Positions 1-7,519 of a DNA stretch of 14,294 nucleotides are shown here, piece after piece (the first letter of the stretch is position 1; each line of letters starts with the position of its first letter). The DNA is from Methylococcaceae bacterium NSP1-2 (GTDB lineage Bacteria; Pseudomonadota; Gammaproteobacteria; Methylococcales; Methylomonadaceae): contig NQJH01000016.1 in assembly GCA_002256685.1 (NCBI GenBank), positions 1 to 14,294 on the forward strand. The letters are read 5' to 3'. Under the pieces are notes generated by a model. It did not search any database and had not been told where the DNA came from. It saw only the letters and a list, made by a program, of their open reading frames with translations. The translations under genes were made by a program, and so were the position numbers.

Positions 1-1
1 A

Positions 2-358
2 GCTCTTAAACAAACCGACTCCGCCCTCGCCGCCTTTACCACCGCGATTCTGGCAATACAAAAAGCAGGAACAACGATATTTATGCCTGAATTCTACCTC
101 GCCCGCGCCAGCTTTCACCTCAGCCAAAACGAGTTAGTTAAAGCCAAAGATGATATTGACACCGCCAATCAAACCATCACCCGTTGTGGTATGAAACTGT
201 ATGCAGTCGATGCCGCGTTGTTGCTAGGGCGTTATTATCTGGCGATGAACGACAAAGCTATCGCACAAAGTTATTGTGAAAAGGCGGAAATGTTGATTGA
301 AGAGACAGGCTATCATCTGCGTGATAAAGACCTGACTGAGTTAAAACGTGCGTTGTAG
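2..358 (+). CDS. C-terminal part of a TPR-repeat protein (5' end outside window)
   Basis: The frame is open from the first complete codon to a TAG at 356-358, so these 118 residues are the tail of a longer protein; the ATG at 83 is internal. The helices show tetratricopeptide spacing: an A-x-F-x-x-A-I helix, then a Y-L-A-R-A helix followed by A-K-x-D-I, then L-L-G-R-Y-Y followed by A-x-S-Y. The end, with E-E-T-G-Y-H near residues 101-106 followed by R-D-K-D-L, resembles the last TPR of large STAND/AAA-type NTPases and TPR regulators, where an ETGYHRRDPEL-like ending is common. TPR arrays are protein-protein interaction scaffolds, so this fragment says nothing about enzymatic activity. Its plus-strand end faces the minus-strand gloB across a spacer with a palindromic repeat. 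The TPR assignment is fairly secure; the NTPase link is only an inference from the C-terminal pattern. Confidence 0.75.
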   Translation, partial: ALKQTDSALAAFTTAILAIQKAGTTIFMPEFYLARASFHLSQNELVKAKDDIDTANQTITRCGMKLYAVDAALLLGRYYLAMNDKAIAQSYCEKAEMLIEETGYHLRDKDLTELKRAL

Positions 359-383
359 CTGCGGATTTATTCAACTGCGCGAA

Positions 384-400
384 TCTGTCGCACCGACAGA
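384..400 (+). terminator. Possible weak terminator hairpin after the TPR gene
   Basis: A 7-bp perfect stem TCTGTCG / CGACAGA with a CAC loop lies 25 nt after the stop codon. A short T run (about 410-414) follows only after a 9-nt A-rich gap, so it is not a textbook intrinsic terminator. Confidence 0.3.
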
Positions 401-449
401 AATAAGAATTTTTGGTAGTGGTTTAAATCTGTTATTTAACAAACTATCA

Positions 450-506
450 GGAGTCCAATAGCTTTAGCTATTGACGAATCGCAAAAAGCTAAAGCTTTTT
501 GACTCC
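450..506. repeat. Y-shaped palindromic repeat, copy 1
   Basis: An outer stem GGAGTC (450-455) / GACTCC (501-506) encloses two perfect hairpins: CAATAGC-TTTA-GCTATTG (456-473) and CAAAAAGC-TAAA-GCTTTTTG (482-501). The fold is a three-way junction or cruciform. A second copy with the same plan lies at 6688-6745. It sits between the convergent ends of the TPR gene and gloB, so it could also help end transcription from both sides. It resembles REP/BIME-like or MITE-like elements that are mobilised in trans; no transposase is present in this window. Confidence 0.8.
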
Positions 507-570
507 AGACTTAACCCCTCCTAATTTTTTCTCATCGGTGCAAACAAACTACCTGCCCGTTTACACCTGA

Positions 571-1335
571 TTAAAAACTATCTTTTAATCGCCGCAATTT
601 TGTAAACACCTCGACAGGTGCATCAGTAGTGCAGTTGAGATTAGCGCGTAATGCGGGGCTATCTTCCCTAAAAAAAGGATTCGTCGCTAATTCTTCGGCT
701 ATAGTCGATGGCACGGTGGGCAAGTTATTTGCCCGCTGTTGCTGAATCACTGTCATTTTCTGTTGTAACGCTACATTATCAGGCTCAACACTCAACGCAA
801 AGCGAGCGTTAGCCTGACTGTATTCATGAGCGCAATAAACGCGCGTGTCAGCGGGTAGGGCTTTTAATTTCTGTAACGATTGCCATAACTGTTCCGCACT
901 GCCTTCAAACAATCGCCCGCAGCCCATAACAAACAGCGTATCCCCACAGAACAGCGCGTTATCTTCGGCAAAATAATACACAATATGCCCACTGGTATGC
1001 CCCGCTGTTTCCATCACTTGGGCGGAATGTGTGCCTAGATTTATCACATCACCCTCTACTACAGCGCGGTCTAGCGCGGGGATTCTGTGCTTATCCGCAT
1101 TCGCACCAATAATTTGGCAGCCCGTATGCCGCTTTAATTCCAAATTACCACCCACATGATCGCCATGATGATGCGTATTTAGAATGTATGTCAGTTGCCA
1201 ACCGTGTTGATTTAAAACATCCAAAACAGGTTGAGCCAATGCAGGGTCTACAACGGCGGTTTCGCCTGAAACCGCATCATGTAGCAGATAAATATAATTG
1301 TCAGTTAAGACAGGGATTTGAATAATATCTAACAT
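571..1335 (-). CDS. gloB: Hydroxyacylglutathione hydrolase (glyoxalase II)
   Basis: GloB hydrolyses S-lactoylglutathione to D-lactate and glutathione, the second step of cytosolic methylglyoxal detoxification. From the chosen start the protein has 254 residues, the usual family length. The metallo-beta-lactamase zinc motif THHHGDHVGG is at residues 54-63. The other metal ligands are the His of A-G-H-T (H113), the Asp of C-G-D-T-L-F (D132) and the His of C-A-H-E-Y (H170). The C-terminal glyoxalase II domain carries N-P-F-F-R and ends in L-R-R-L-K-D. I start at the ATG at 1335, because GGGA lies 6 nt upstream and the family begins just before the I-P-x-x-x-D-N-Y motif; an in-frame ATG at 1347 would add four residues but lacks a clear ribosome site. 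It lies downstream of ribF on the same strand across an 87-nt gap. All catalytic residues are intact. Confidence 0.96.
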   Translation of the reverse strand: MLDIIQIPVLTDNYIYLLHDAVSGETAVVDPALAQPVLDVLNQHGWQLTYILNTHHHGDHVGGNLELKRHTGCQIIGANADKHRIPALDRAVVEGDVINLGTHSAQVMETAGHTSGHIVYYFAEDNALFCGDTLFVMGCGRLFEGSAEQLWQSLQKLKALPADTRVYCAHEYSQANARFALSVEPDNVALQQKMTVIQQQRANNLPTVPSTIAEELATNPFFREDSPALRANLNCTTDAPVEVFTKLRRLKDSF

Positions 1336-1341
1336 AATTAT

Positions 1342-1345
1342 TCCC
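1342..1345 (-). promoter_or_regulatory. Ribosome binding site deciding the gloB start
   Basis: On the minus strand GGGA lies 6 nt before the ATG at 1335. It overlaps the alternative upstream ATG at 1347 and so favours the shorter protein. Confidence 0.5.
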
Positions 1346-1422
1346 ATTCGATAGATAGACTTTTCAAGTGAAAGGTCTCGTTATTTAGCAAAAAAGCGTC
1401 CATTTTTAGACTGGTCAGTTAC

Positions 1423-2345
1423 TCAGACCTCTGAGGTCTCTATATGTTCTAACCCAAAAAAATCTTTAGCCACCACTACATCATTGACGATTTGCGCTTG
1501 CAGTTGTTCTAATGAATTAAATTGCATTTCATTGCGAATTTTTCGTTTGAAATGCACCTCGACATAACGACCGTAAATCTCTTGATTAAAATCAAACAAA
1601 TGGGTTTCTAGTAACACTTTTAAGCCACCATCAAAAGTGGGGCGGGTGCCAACATTGGCAACACCTGTTAATTCCACACCATCAATACCGGTCATAGTGA
1701 CGGCAAACACGCCATTAATTGGCGTATTTTTTCTAAACATTCGAATATTGGCAGTCGGATAACCAAGGGTTCTACCGCGTTTATCACCGTGTGCCACACG
1801 CCCACAGATTGAATAACTATGCCCTAATAAGCGTTCTGCTTGCGCTAAATCACCAACCCCTAAGGCATCTCTAATCAACGTGCTACTGACGCGCAACCCG
1901 TTAACATAATAAGAACCGGTGTCTTCGACTGTAAAGCCGTGCTGTTTACCTTGGTCTTTAAGTAACGCAAAGTTACCGCGCCGTGCTTTGCCAAAATGAA
2001 AATCATCACCGATGACTAAATGCTTAACATTGAGTTTTTCTAGCAGAATATCGTTAATAAACTGTTCAGCATCACAATTAGCAAAATAGCGATTAAATTT
2101 TACGATGAGCAAATTATCAACGGGCAGTTGATTAAATTGAATCACTTTTTCACGCAGGCGCATTAATCTCGATGGCGCGTTACTCGCTAAAAAATATTCC
2201 AACGGTTGCGGTTCAAAAATCATAATCACCACGGGTAAGTTTAAAGCCTTGCCACGGTCTGCCAGTTTTTGAATAACTGATCGATGACCTAAATGCAGCC
2301 GTTTTCAAAGGGTTCTAAGTGGGATAAGCCTCTAATTAAACGCAT
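1423..2345 (-). pseudogene. ribF: ribF, riboflavin kinase / FMN adenylyltransferase, frameshifted by a 5' deletion
   Basis: RibF makes FMN and then FAD from riboflavin in the cytosol. The gene begins at an ATG at 2345 with the typical M-R-L-I-R-G-L start, but after 17 residues ending E-N-G-C the frame meets a TAG at 2289-2291. The correct reading resumes one frame over at 2295 with H-L-G-H-R and runs to the stop at 1423. Family members read G-C-x-x-T-I-G-N-F-D-G-V-H-x-G-H here, so about ten residues plus one base (about 31 nt) are missing. The rest is well preserved: G-D-D-F-H-F-G and S-S-T-L-I-R in the adenylyltransferase domain, and H-G-D-K-R-G-R-T-L-G and P-T-A-N in the kinase domain. The longest intact frame starts at a GTG at 2232 (269 residues) and would lack the HxGH region. 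A repaired protein would be about 317 residues, the normal size. Usual neighbours such as ileS are absent. It is either a recent pseudogene with an intact copy elsewhere or an assembly error. Confidence 0.85.
1425..1439. other. Short perfect hairpin over the ribF stop codon
   Basis: AGACCTC-T-GAGGTCT is a 7-bp inverted repeat with a one-base centre. It overlaps the last ribF codons and the TGA at 1423-1425. No adjacent T run supports a terminator; it may be chance or a site for a dimeric protein. Confidence 0.3.
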
Positions 2346-2415
2346 GAGATATTAATAAGCAAAAGATTTTATTTTACCATGCGTGACTAATTAAAGCGTT
2401 GTCCACGAAAAGCTC

Positions 2416-2473
2416 CGTAGGGTACGCATTTCGTATCAACACAATAAAAAGGTACCTCGATGCGTACCCTACG
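2416..2473. repeat. Perfect 14-bp inverted repeat with 30-nt spacer
   Basis: CGTAGGGTACGCAT (2416-2429) is matched exactly in reverse complement by ATGCGTACCCTACG (2460-2473). It lies in the spacer between the divergent ribF and the 1375-residue gene. The GTAG-containing arms resemble REP-type palindromes, but no further copies are visible here. It could form a long hairpin in either transcript leader, or be a small non-autonomous repeat. Confidence 0.75.
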
Positions 2474-2521
2474 CAATTCACCCCAATTCTGCCATAATTG
2501 AATTTCACAAAAGCTTTTATC

Positions 2522-2526
2522 AGGAG
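2522..2526 (+). promoter_or_regulatory. Ribosome binding site of the 1375-residue gene
   Basis: AGGAG lies 6 nt before the ATG at 2533, a strong Shine-Dalgarno match that fixes the start and keeps the signal peptide at the N-terminus. Confidence 0.75.
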
Positions 2527-2532
2527 CGCGTT

Positions 2533-5500
2533 ATGAATCGAGTGTGTTGGACTGTGTGTGTCAGCCTATTATTTTTTACTTCTCTCGCACAAGCTAAACC
2601 GTTAGCTCCCGAAAAAGTCCCCGACTCACTCAAGCCGAACCTCACCTGCGTCGCCGAGAAACATTGTAGCTGGTCTACGCAGTTAAATTTGGATTTAGCC
2701 ACAAGCAAAGGCGTATTTACTGGCAGTTGGCAAGTGTATAAAGAAAATGACTGGATTGTGTTACCCGGTGATGAAAAACACTGGCCGCTGTCGGTCACTG
2801 CCAATGGTAAAACTGCGGGGGTAATGAATAAGGATGGTAGACCGTCAATTAAACTGGCGGCTGGCATTTATGACATTAAAGGTAAATTTTTATGGGATGC
2901 GATTCCTGATAATTTAACCTTGCCCATTGATACGGGTTTGATTAGCTTGCAGATGAACGGGCAGACTATCAATATGCCGACCATTAAAGACGGGCAGCTG
3001 TGGCTAAAAGACAGTGATAGAGGACAACTAAAACCCGAAAATGTGCAGAACCGTATTGATGTGCAAGTATTTAGAAAAGTTATTGATGACGTGCCATTGC
3101 AAGTGATGACGCATTTAGAGCTGGAAGTCTCAGGCGAACAACGCGAAGAAAAAATAGCGGGGTCATTGTTGGGCGATTTTATCCCGTTGCAATTGCAATG
3201 CACGTTACCCGCCCGTCTTGAACCTAATGGGCAGTTAGTTGTACAAGCCCGCGCAGGGCGGTGGACGTGCGACATTCTGGCGCGTAGTAGCAAAGAACTC
3301 ACGCAACTCACTTTACCCAAAGACACGGTTGAACCTGAAATCTGGGTATTTGATGCCCGTCCTGAATTGCGTGTAGTCGAGATTGAATCCCTCAGCACTA
3401 TCGATGCCAGCCAAACTCTGTTACCCGATGATTGGCGCAATCTCCCCGCCTACAAAATCAGTCCAGAACTCGCGATGAGTTTTAAAGTCATTCGGCGTGG
3501 CGATCCTGAACCTGAACCCAATCAACTTAATCTAACTCGAAAATTGTGGCTGGATTTTAATGGTTCAGGTTATACCGTTAATGACACTATCACGGGCAAA
3601 ATGACTAGCGGCTGGCGACTGAATGCCTTACCAACAACCGCGCTAGGTAAAGTCACCTTAGACGGTAACAGTCAGTTAATTACGCAACAAATCGGTACTG
3701 ATAAAAAAGGTGTGGAAGTACGCAGAGGCTCTTTAATGCTGGATGCGGATAGTCGCATTGTTGGCAACATAGCTAACATGAGTGCGGTCGGTTGGGAACA
3801 AAATTTCCACCAAGTGACCGCAGAACTTAATTTACCACCCGGTTGGCAATTATTAGCCGCGACCGGCGTTGATAACGTCCCCGATAGTTGGATTTCGCGT
3901 TGGACATTGCTGGATTTGTTTTTAGTGTTGATTATTGCACTGGCAATCGGGCGGTTATGGAATCGTTATTGGGGTGGTCTTGCCTTAATGACACTGGTAA
4001 TTATCTGGCATGAAGCCGATGCGCCACATTTTATTTGGTTACATATTTTAGCTGCTACCGCTTTGTTGAGCGTACCACAAGGTCGATTTTTTAAAGTAGC
4101 TAATTGGTATCGGCGCGGCAGTTGGCTGGTTTTGGCATTTATTACCTTACCATTTATGGTCGATCAAGTCCGCATAGGCATTTATCCGCAATTGGAAAAT
4201 CCGTGGCAAGATATTTATCAAGATAATGGCATGGCAACAGGGGGAGTTATGAGTTCACTGCCCGCTCCAGTACCTGTCGCACCACCCGCAGCTGAGGCAA
4301 TACAACAAGCCGAAGAATCCGAAGTTGCCGATATGATGCAGGAAAATAAGCCAGCACAACCGTTAATGCGTAAACAACTGAGCAGACCTAAATCGCTAGC
4401 ACCACAAAAAAATGCGTATTATGACAATGAATATGCCAGTAAAAAGGCAATCGATTTTGCGCGAGTTGATCCCAAAGCCAAAGTGCAAACGGGTCCCGGT
4501 TTACCGCAATGGCAATGGCATAAAGTGATGCTGTCATGGAATGGTGCTGTCGGTGTCGAACAGCAACTGAGTTTATGGTATTTATCGCCCACCATGACCA
4601 TGCTGTTAAATTTTCTGCGGGTATTATTAGTCGGATTGCTCGCTTTATTAATGTTTGGTGGCGCAGAAAAAATACTGCCGCCGTTCATCACTAAATGGGG
4701 ACGCGGTAATAAAGCGACACCGTTATTACTGTGCTTGTTAATCCTGCCGTTATTAGCTATGCCGACTCAAAAAGTCTACGCGGATGACTACCCAGATGAC
4801 GAATTATTAAACCAATTAAGAGACAAATTACAAGAACAAGTTATTCCCGATTGTTTACCCGCTTGCGCTCATATTCAACAAATGAACATGACGATTAACG
4901 ACAAGGATATTCAGATTACTTTGCAGATTGACGCGCAAGAATCCGTCGTTTTGCCGTTGCCAGCGGAATATGAACAATGGTTTCCTAATCAAGTATTAGA
5001 TAATGGTAAAGCCGCACAAGCTCTGTATCGCACGAATAATGGTTTGTGGATTAATCTAAAACAAGGTCAACATGAAGTCATCTTGCGTGGTTCTACGCCG
5101 TTACTCAGTAAATTTACGCTGCCTTTGCCGTTAAAACCTAATCGCGTGGTGGTAGAAAAAACCGGCTGGGAAGTGTTTGGGCTACAAGAAAACGGCTGGG
5201 CAGATGATCAATTACAATTTAGTCGCGCTCAACAAACTCAAGCAGATAAAACCAAACCTACGTTAGAACAAGGCGCGTTACCGCCGTTTGTGCGTGTGGA
5301 ACGTACGCTGCAATTGGGTTTAGATTGGCGGGTTATTACCCAAATTACCCGCATTTCACCTGCTGGTTCTGCGGTTGTTTTAACCGTGCCATTGCTCAAA
5401 GGCGAGTCTGTCACCAGTGCAGGTATTCGTGTTAAAAATAATGCGGTTGAAGTCAATATGGCAGCGCAGCAAGTCACCCTGCAATGGGAGTCTTCGCTAG

Positions 5501-6660
5501 AAAAAGCCGACAAAATAGAGTTAATCGCCCCTGCAACTGAACAATGGATTGAAGTCTGGAAAGCCGATGTTAGCCCTGTGTGGCACATAGAAAGCACCGG
5601 CATTGCGATGATTCATTTGAATAGTGAAGGGCAATGGCTACCCGAATGGCATCCGTGGGCAAATGAAACCGTCAGTTTAACCATTACCCGTCCTGAACCC
5701 GTCGCAGGTAAAACCCTGACTATTGACAGTAGTCGCCTGTATATTACGCAAGGGTTACGAATGCGTGAAGCGGTATTAAAAGCCAGTCTTAGAAGCTCGC
5801 AAGGAATGCAGCACACGCTAACGTTACCCGAAAACGCGGTATTGCAATCAGTGGCTATTAATGGGAAAACACAACCGCTACGCCAAGAAGGTAGAAAACT
5901 CACGCTACCTGTGAATCCGGGCAAGCAAGACATTACTCTAACATGGCAAGAACCGACCGCTATCAGCCCGATACTGAAAATGTCAAAAGTTGATTTAGGT
6001 GCGGATAGCGTTAATAGCACAATGACCGCGCGCTTGAGTGAAGACCGCTGGGTACTGTTTGCGTTTGGTCCAAAAATGGGTCCAATTATTTTATTTTGGG
6101 GAATGTTAATTGTTGTTTTCTTAGTGTCATTGGGACTCGGTAAAATTCGCTTAACACCGTTAAAAAACTGGCAGTGGTTTTTATTATTAGTGGGCTTAAG
6201 TCAAATTCCTATCGAAGCTGCATGGCTAGTCATTGGCTGGTTAATGTTATTAGGTTGGCGGTCTAGCCAGTCGAGTGAACAAACACGCTTCTTTAATCTG
6301 CTACAAATCAGCATCGGTTTACTGACCTTAGCCGCCTTGTCGGTGTTATTTTACGCCGTTGCTCAAGGCTTATTGAATGTCCCCAATATGCAGGTGACAG
6401 GCAACCGTTCTTCCGCCTTGGTGTTAAATTGGTATCAAGATAGAAGTGCGTCAACGTTACCCGCCGCTAAAGTGATTTCCCTACCATTAATCGTCTACCG
6501 TTTATTAATGTTAGCGTGGGCGTTGTGGTTAGCCAACGCGTTACTCAACTGGTTAAAATGGGGCTGGGGATGTTTTTCCAGCAATGGCGTGTGGCGTAAG
6601 AAAGTCGTGGTGGAAAAGAAAATTGTAGCGACTGAGCAAGAGCCGCCTAAAGAATCATAA
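2533..6660 (+). CDS. Large exported multi-pass envelope protein of unknown function, internally duplicated
   Basis: I do not recognise a named family. The protein (1375 residues) begins with a signal peptide (basic N-R, hydrophobic core, cleavage likely after A-Q-A at 21). It has two parallel halves. Half A: beta-rich extracytoplasmic module about 22-455 with a Cys pair (C39, C45), then membrane segments about 457-476, 479-495, 500-516 and 530-546. A Pro/Ala/Gln-rich linker (about 565-640) follows. Half B: membrane segment about 690-712, a second signal-like segment about 729-750 ending near Y-A-D-D, module about 754-1180 with a Cys pair (C774, C778), then membrane segments about 1182-1205, 1214-1243, 1253-1282 and 1315-1340, and a charged C-terminus. 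The modules align throughout: V-L-P followed by W-x-x-x-V and N-G-K-x-A (77-92 and 807-823), then L-x-x-G-x-x-x-I-x-G/R-G. No enzymatic motif is seen. Transcribed away from ribF, it is followed by a palindromic repeat, so it may be its own transcript. An envelope or lipid-surface role is only a guess. Confidence 0.85.
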   Translation: MNRVCWTVCVSLLFFTSLAQAKPLAPEKVPDSLKPNLTCVAEKHCSWSTQLNLDLATSKGVFTGSWQVYKENDWIVLPGDEKHWPLSVTANGKTAGVMNKDGRPSIKLAAGIYDIKGKFLWDAIPDNLTLPIDTGLISLQMNGQTINMPTIKDGQLWLKDSDRGQLKPENVQNRIDVQVFRKVIDDVPLQVMTHLELEVSGEQREEKIAGSLLGDFIPLQLQCTLPARLEPNGQLVVQARAGRWTCDILARSSKELTQLTLPKDTVEPEIWVFDARPELRVVEIESLSTIDASQTLLPDDWRNLPAYKISPELAMSFKVIRRGDPEPEPNQLNLTRKLWLDFNGSGYTVNDTITGKMTSGWRLNALPTTALGKVTLDGNSQLITQQIGTDKKGVEVRRGSLMLDADSRIVGNIANMSAVGWEQNFHQVTAELNLPPGWQLLAATGVDNVPDSWISRWTLLDLFLVLIIALAIGRLWNRYWGGLALMTLVIIWHEADAPHFIWLHILAATALLSVPQGRFFKVANWYRRGSWLVLAFITLPFMVDQVRIGIYPQLENPWQDIYQDNGMATGGVMSSLPAPVPVAPPAAEAIQQAEESEVADMMQENKPAQPLMRKQLSRPKSLAPQKNAYYDNEYASKKAIDFARVDPKAKVQTGPGLPQWQWHKVMLSWNGAVGVEQQLSLWYLSPTMTMLLNFLRVLLVGLLALLMFGGAEKILPPFITKWGRGNKATPLLLCLLILPLLAMPTQKVYADDYPDDELLNQLRDKLQEQVIPDCLPACAHIQQMNMTINDKDIQITLQIDAQESVVLPLPAEYEQWFPNQVLDNGKAAQALYRTNNGLWINLKQGQHEVILRGSTPLLSKFTLPLPLKPNRVVVEKTGWEVFGLQENGWADDQLQFSRAQQTQADKTKPTLEQGALPPFVRVERTLQLGLDWRVITQITRISPAGSAVVLTVPLLKGESVTSAGIRVKNNAVEVNMAAQQVTLQWESSLEKADKIELIAPATEQWIEVWKADVSPVWHIESTGIAMIHLNSEGQWLPEWHPWANETVSLTITRPEPVAGKTLTIDSSRLYITQGLRMREAVLKASLRSSQGMQHTLTLPENAVLQSVAINGKTQPLRQEGRKLTLPVNPGKQDITLTWQEPTAISPILKMSKVDLGADSVNSTMTARLSEDRWVLFAFGPKMGPIILFWGMLIVVFLVSLGLGKIRLTPLKNWQWFLLLVGLSQIPIEAAWLVIGWLMLLGWRSSQSSEQTRFFNLLQISIGLLTLAALSVLFYAVAQGLLNVPNMQVTGNRSSALVLNWYQDRSASTLPAAKVISLPLIVYRLLMLAWALWLANALLNWLKWGWGCFSSNGVWRKKVVVEKKIVATEQEPPKES

Positions 6661-6687
6661 ATCATACTATTGTCGTATCACTAATTA

Positions 6688-6745
6688 CAGGAGTTCAATA
6701 GCGTTAGCTATTGGCTAGAAAACAGCTAAAGCTGTTTTACTCCTG
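6688..6745. repeat. Y-shaped palindromic repeat, copy 2
   Basis: An outer stem CAGGAGT (6688-6694) / ACTCCTG (6739-6745) encloses hairpins CAATAGC-GTTA-GCTATTG (6696-6713) and AAAACAGC-TAAA-GCTGTTTT (6719-6738). It matches copy 1 at 450-506 in plan, and its second stem differs by paired changes that keep base pairing. It lies between the 1375-residue gene and the glycosyltransferase, where it could attenuate read-through. Confidence 0.8.
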
Positions 6746-6784
6746 TATAACTGAATAAATTTTGAAGTCCAACAGAAAGAGCTT

Positions 6785-7519
6785 ATGACAACCTGCATTA
6801 TCATCCCCGTTTATAACCACGAACGGGCAGTTCCTAAACTAATAGCTGCCTTAAAGCTATTAGATCTACCTTGTTTACTGATTAACGACGGTAGTTCAGA
6901 ATTATGTACTCAAGTGTTAGAAGATTGCGCAAAGCAACATTCAGATTGGCTAACTCTTATCCACCGCCCAGAAAATGGCGGCAAAGGCGCGGCGATGTTA
7001 GATGGCTTTAATGCCGCTATAGTCTTAGGTTTTACTCATGCCATACAAATTGATGCCGATGGTCAACATGATGTACAAGACATTCCACGCTTTATCGAAG
7101 CTAGCCGCTTACAGCCCAATGCGTTGATTTTAGGGCAACCGATTTTTGATGACAGCGCACCTAAAAGCCGTCGCTATGCTCGCGAGTTTACTAATTTGTG
7201 GATATGGATAAATACGTTATCGTTTGACGTTGCTGATGGGATGTGTGGTTTTCGCTTGTATCCGTTAAACGCAGTGCAGACATTAATGCGTAGCTCACCT
7301 ATTGCTAAACGCATGGATTTCGACATAGATATTCTCGTGCGTTTATATTGGCAGGGCGTGACCGTCATTAATCAAACCACCCACGTTAAGTATCCCGAAG
7401 ATGGCGTGTCGCATTTTGATTTATGGCGCGACAATATCAGAATTTCCAAAACCCATGCTACGCTGTTTTTTGGTATGTTAGGGCAGATTCCACAACTCCT
7501 ACGCAGACATTGGCAATGA
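6785..7519 (+). CDS. Family 2 glycosyltransferase of the aryl polyene cluster
   Basis: This is a 244-residue GT-A fold glycosyltransferase, likely cytosolic or membrane-associated, that transfers a sugar from an activated donor to a lipid-type acceptor. The N-terminal I-I-I-P-V-Y-N motif is at residues 5-11, the nucleotide-binding N-D-G-S-S at 34-38, G-G-K-G at 65-68, and the metal-binding D-A-D at 90-92 inside Q-I-D-A-D-G-Q-H-D. The C-terminal H-F-D-L-W-R-D-N and the G-M-L near the end match the dolichol-phosphate-mannose-synthase-like enzymes next to aryl polyene acyltransferases. It has no C-terminal membrane segments. A purine-rich GAAAGAG lies just before the ATG. Its stop overlaps the acyltransferase start as ATGA, so the two are translationally coupled; in some clusters they are fused. 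The sugar and acceptor cannot be read from sequence. Function class is secure; the pathway role is inferred from neighbours. Confidence 0.9.
   Translation: MTTCIIIPVYNHERAVPKLIAALKLLDLPCLLINDGSSELCTQVLEDCAKQHSDWLTLIHRPENGGKGAAMLDGFNAAIVLGFTHAIQIDADGQHDVQDIPRFIEASRLQPNALILGQPIFDDSAPKSRRYAREFTNLWIWINTLSFDVADGMCGFRLYPLNAVQTLMRSSPIAKRMDFDIDILVRLYWQGVTVINQTTHVKYPEDGVSHFDLWRDNIRISKTHATLFFGMLGQIPQLLRRHWQ

Noticed and set aside
450..506. CRISPR repeat or tRNA-like cloverleaf
   Set aside because: The two copies are over 6 kb apart with no spacer array, and there are no conserved tRNA bases (no TTC loop, no CCA-ready acceptor stem).
2289..2345. Programmed frameshifting or an alternative start in ribF
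   Set aside because: Simple recoding cannot restore the missing motif residues, because the DNA for them is absent; no slippery sequence is seen at the junction.
2868..3440. 190-residue open frame on the minus strand inside the giant membrane gene
   Set aside because: The composition is Ser/Cys/Arg-rich, no domain is visible, and the plus frame is continuous with clear signal peptide, modules and helices.
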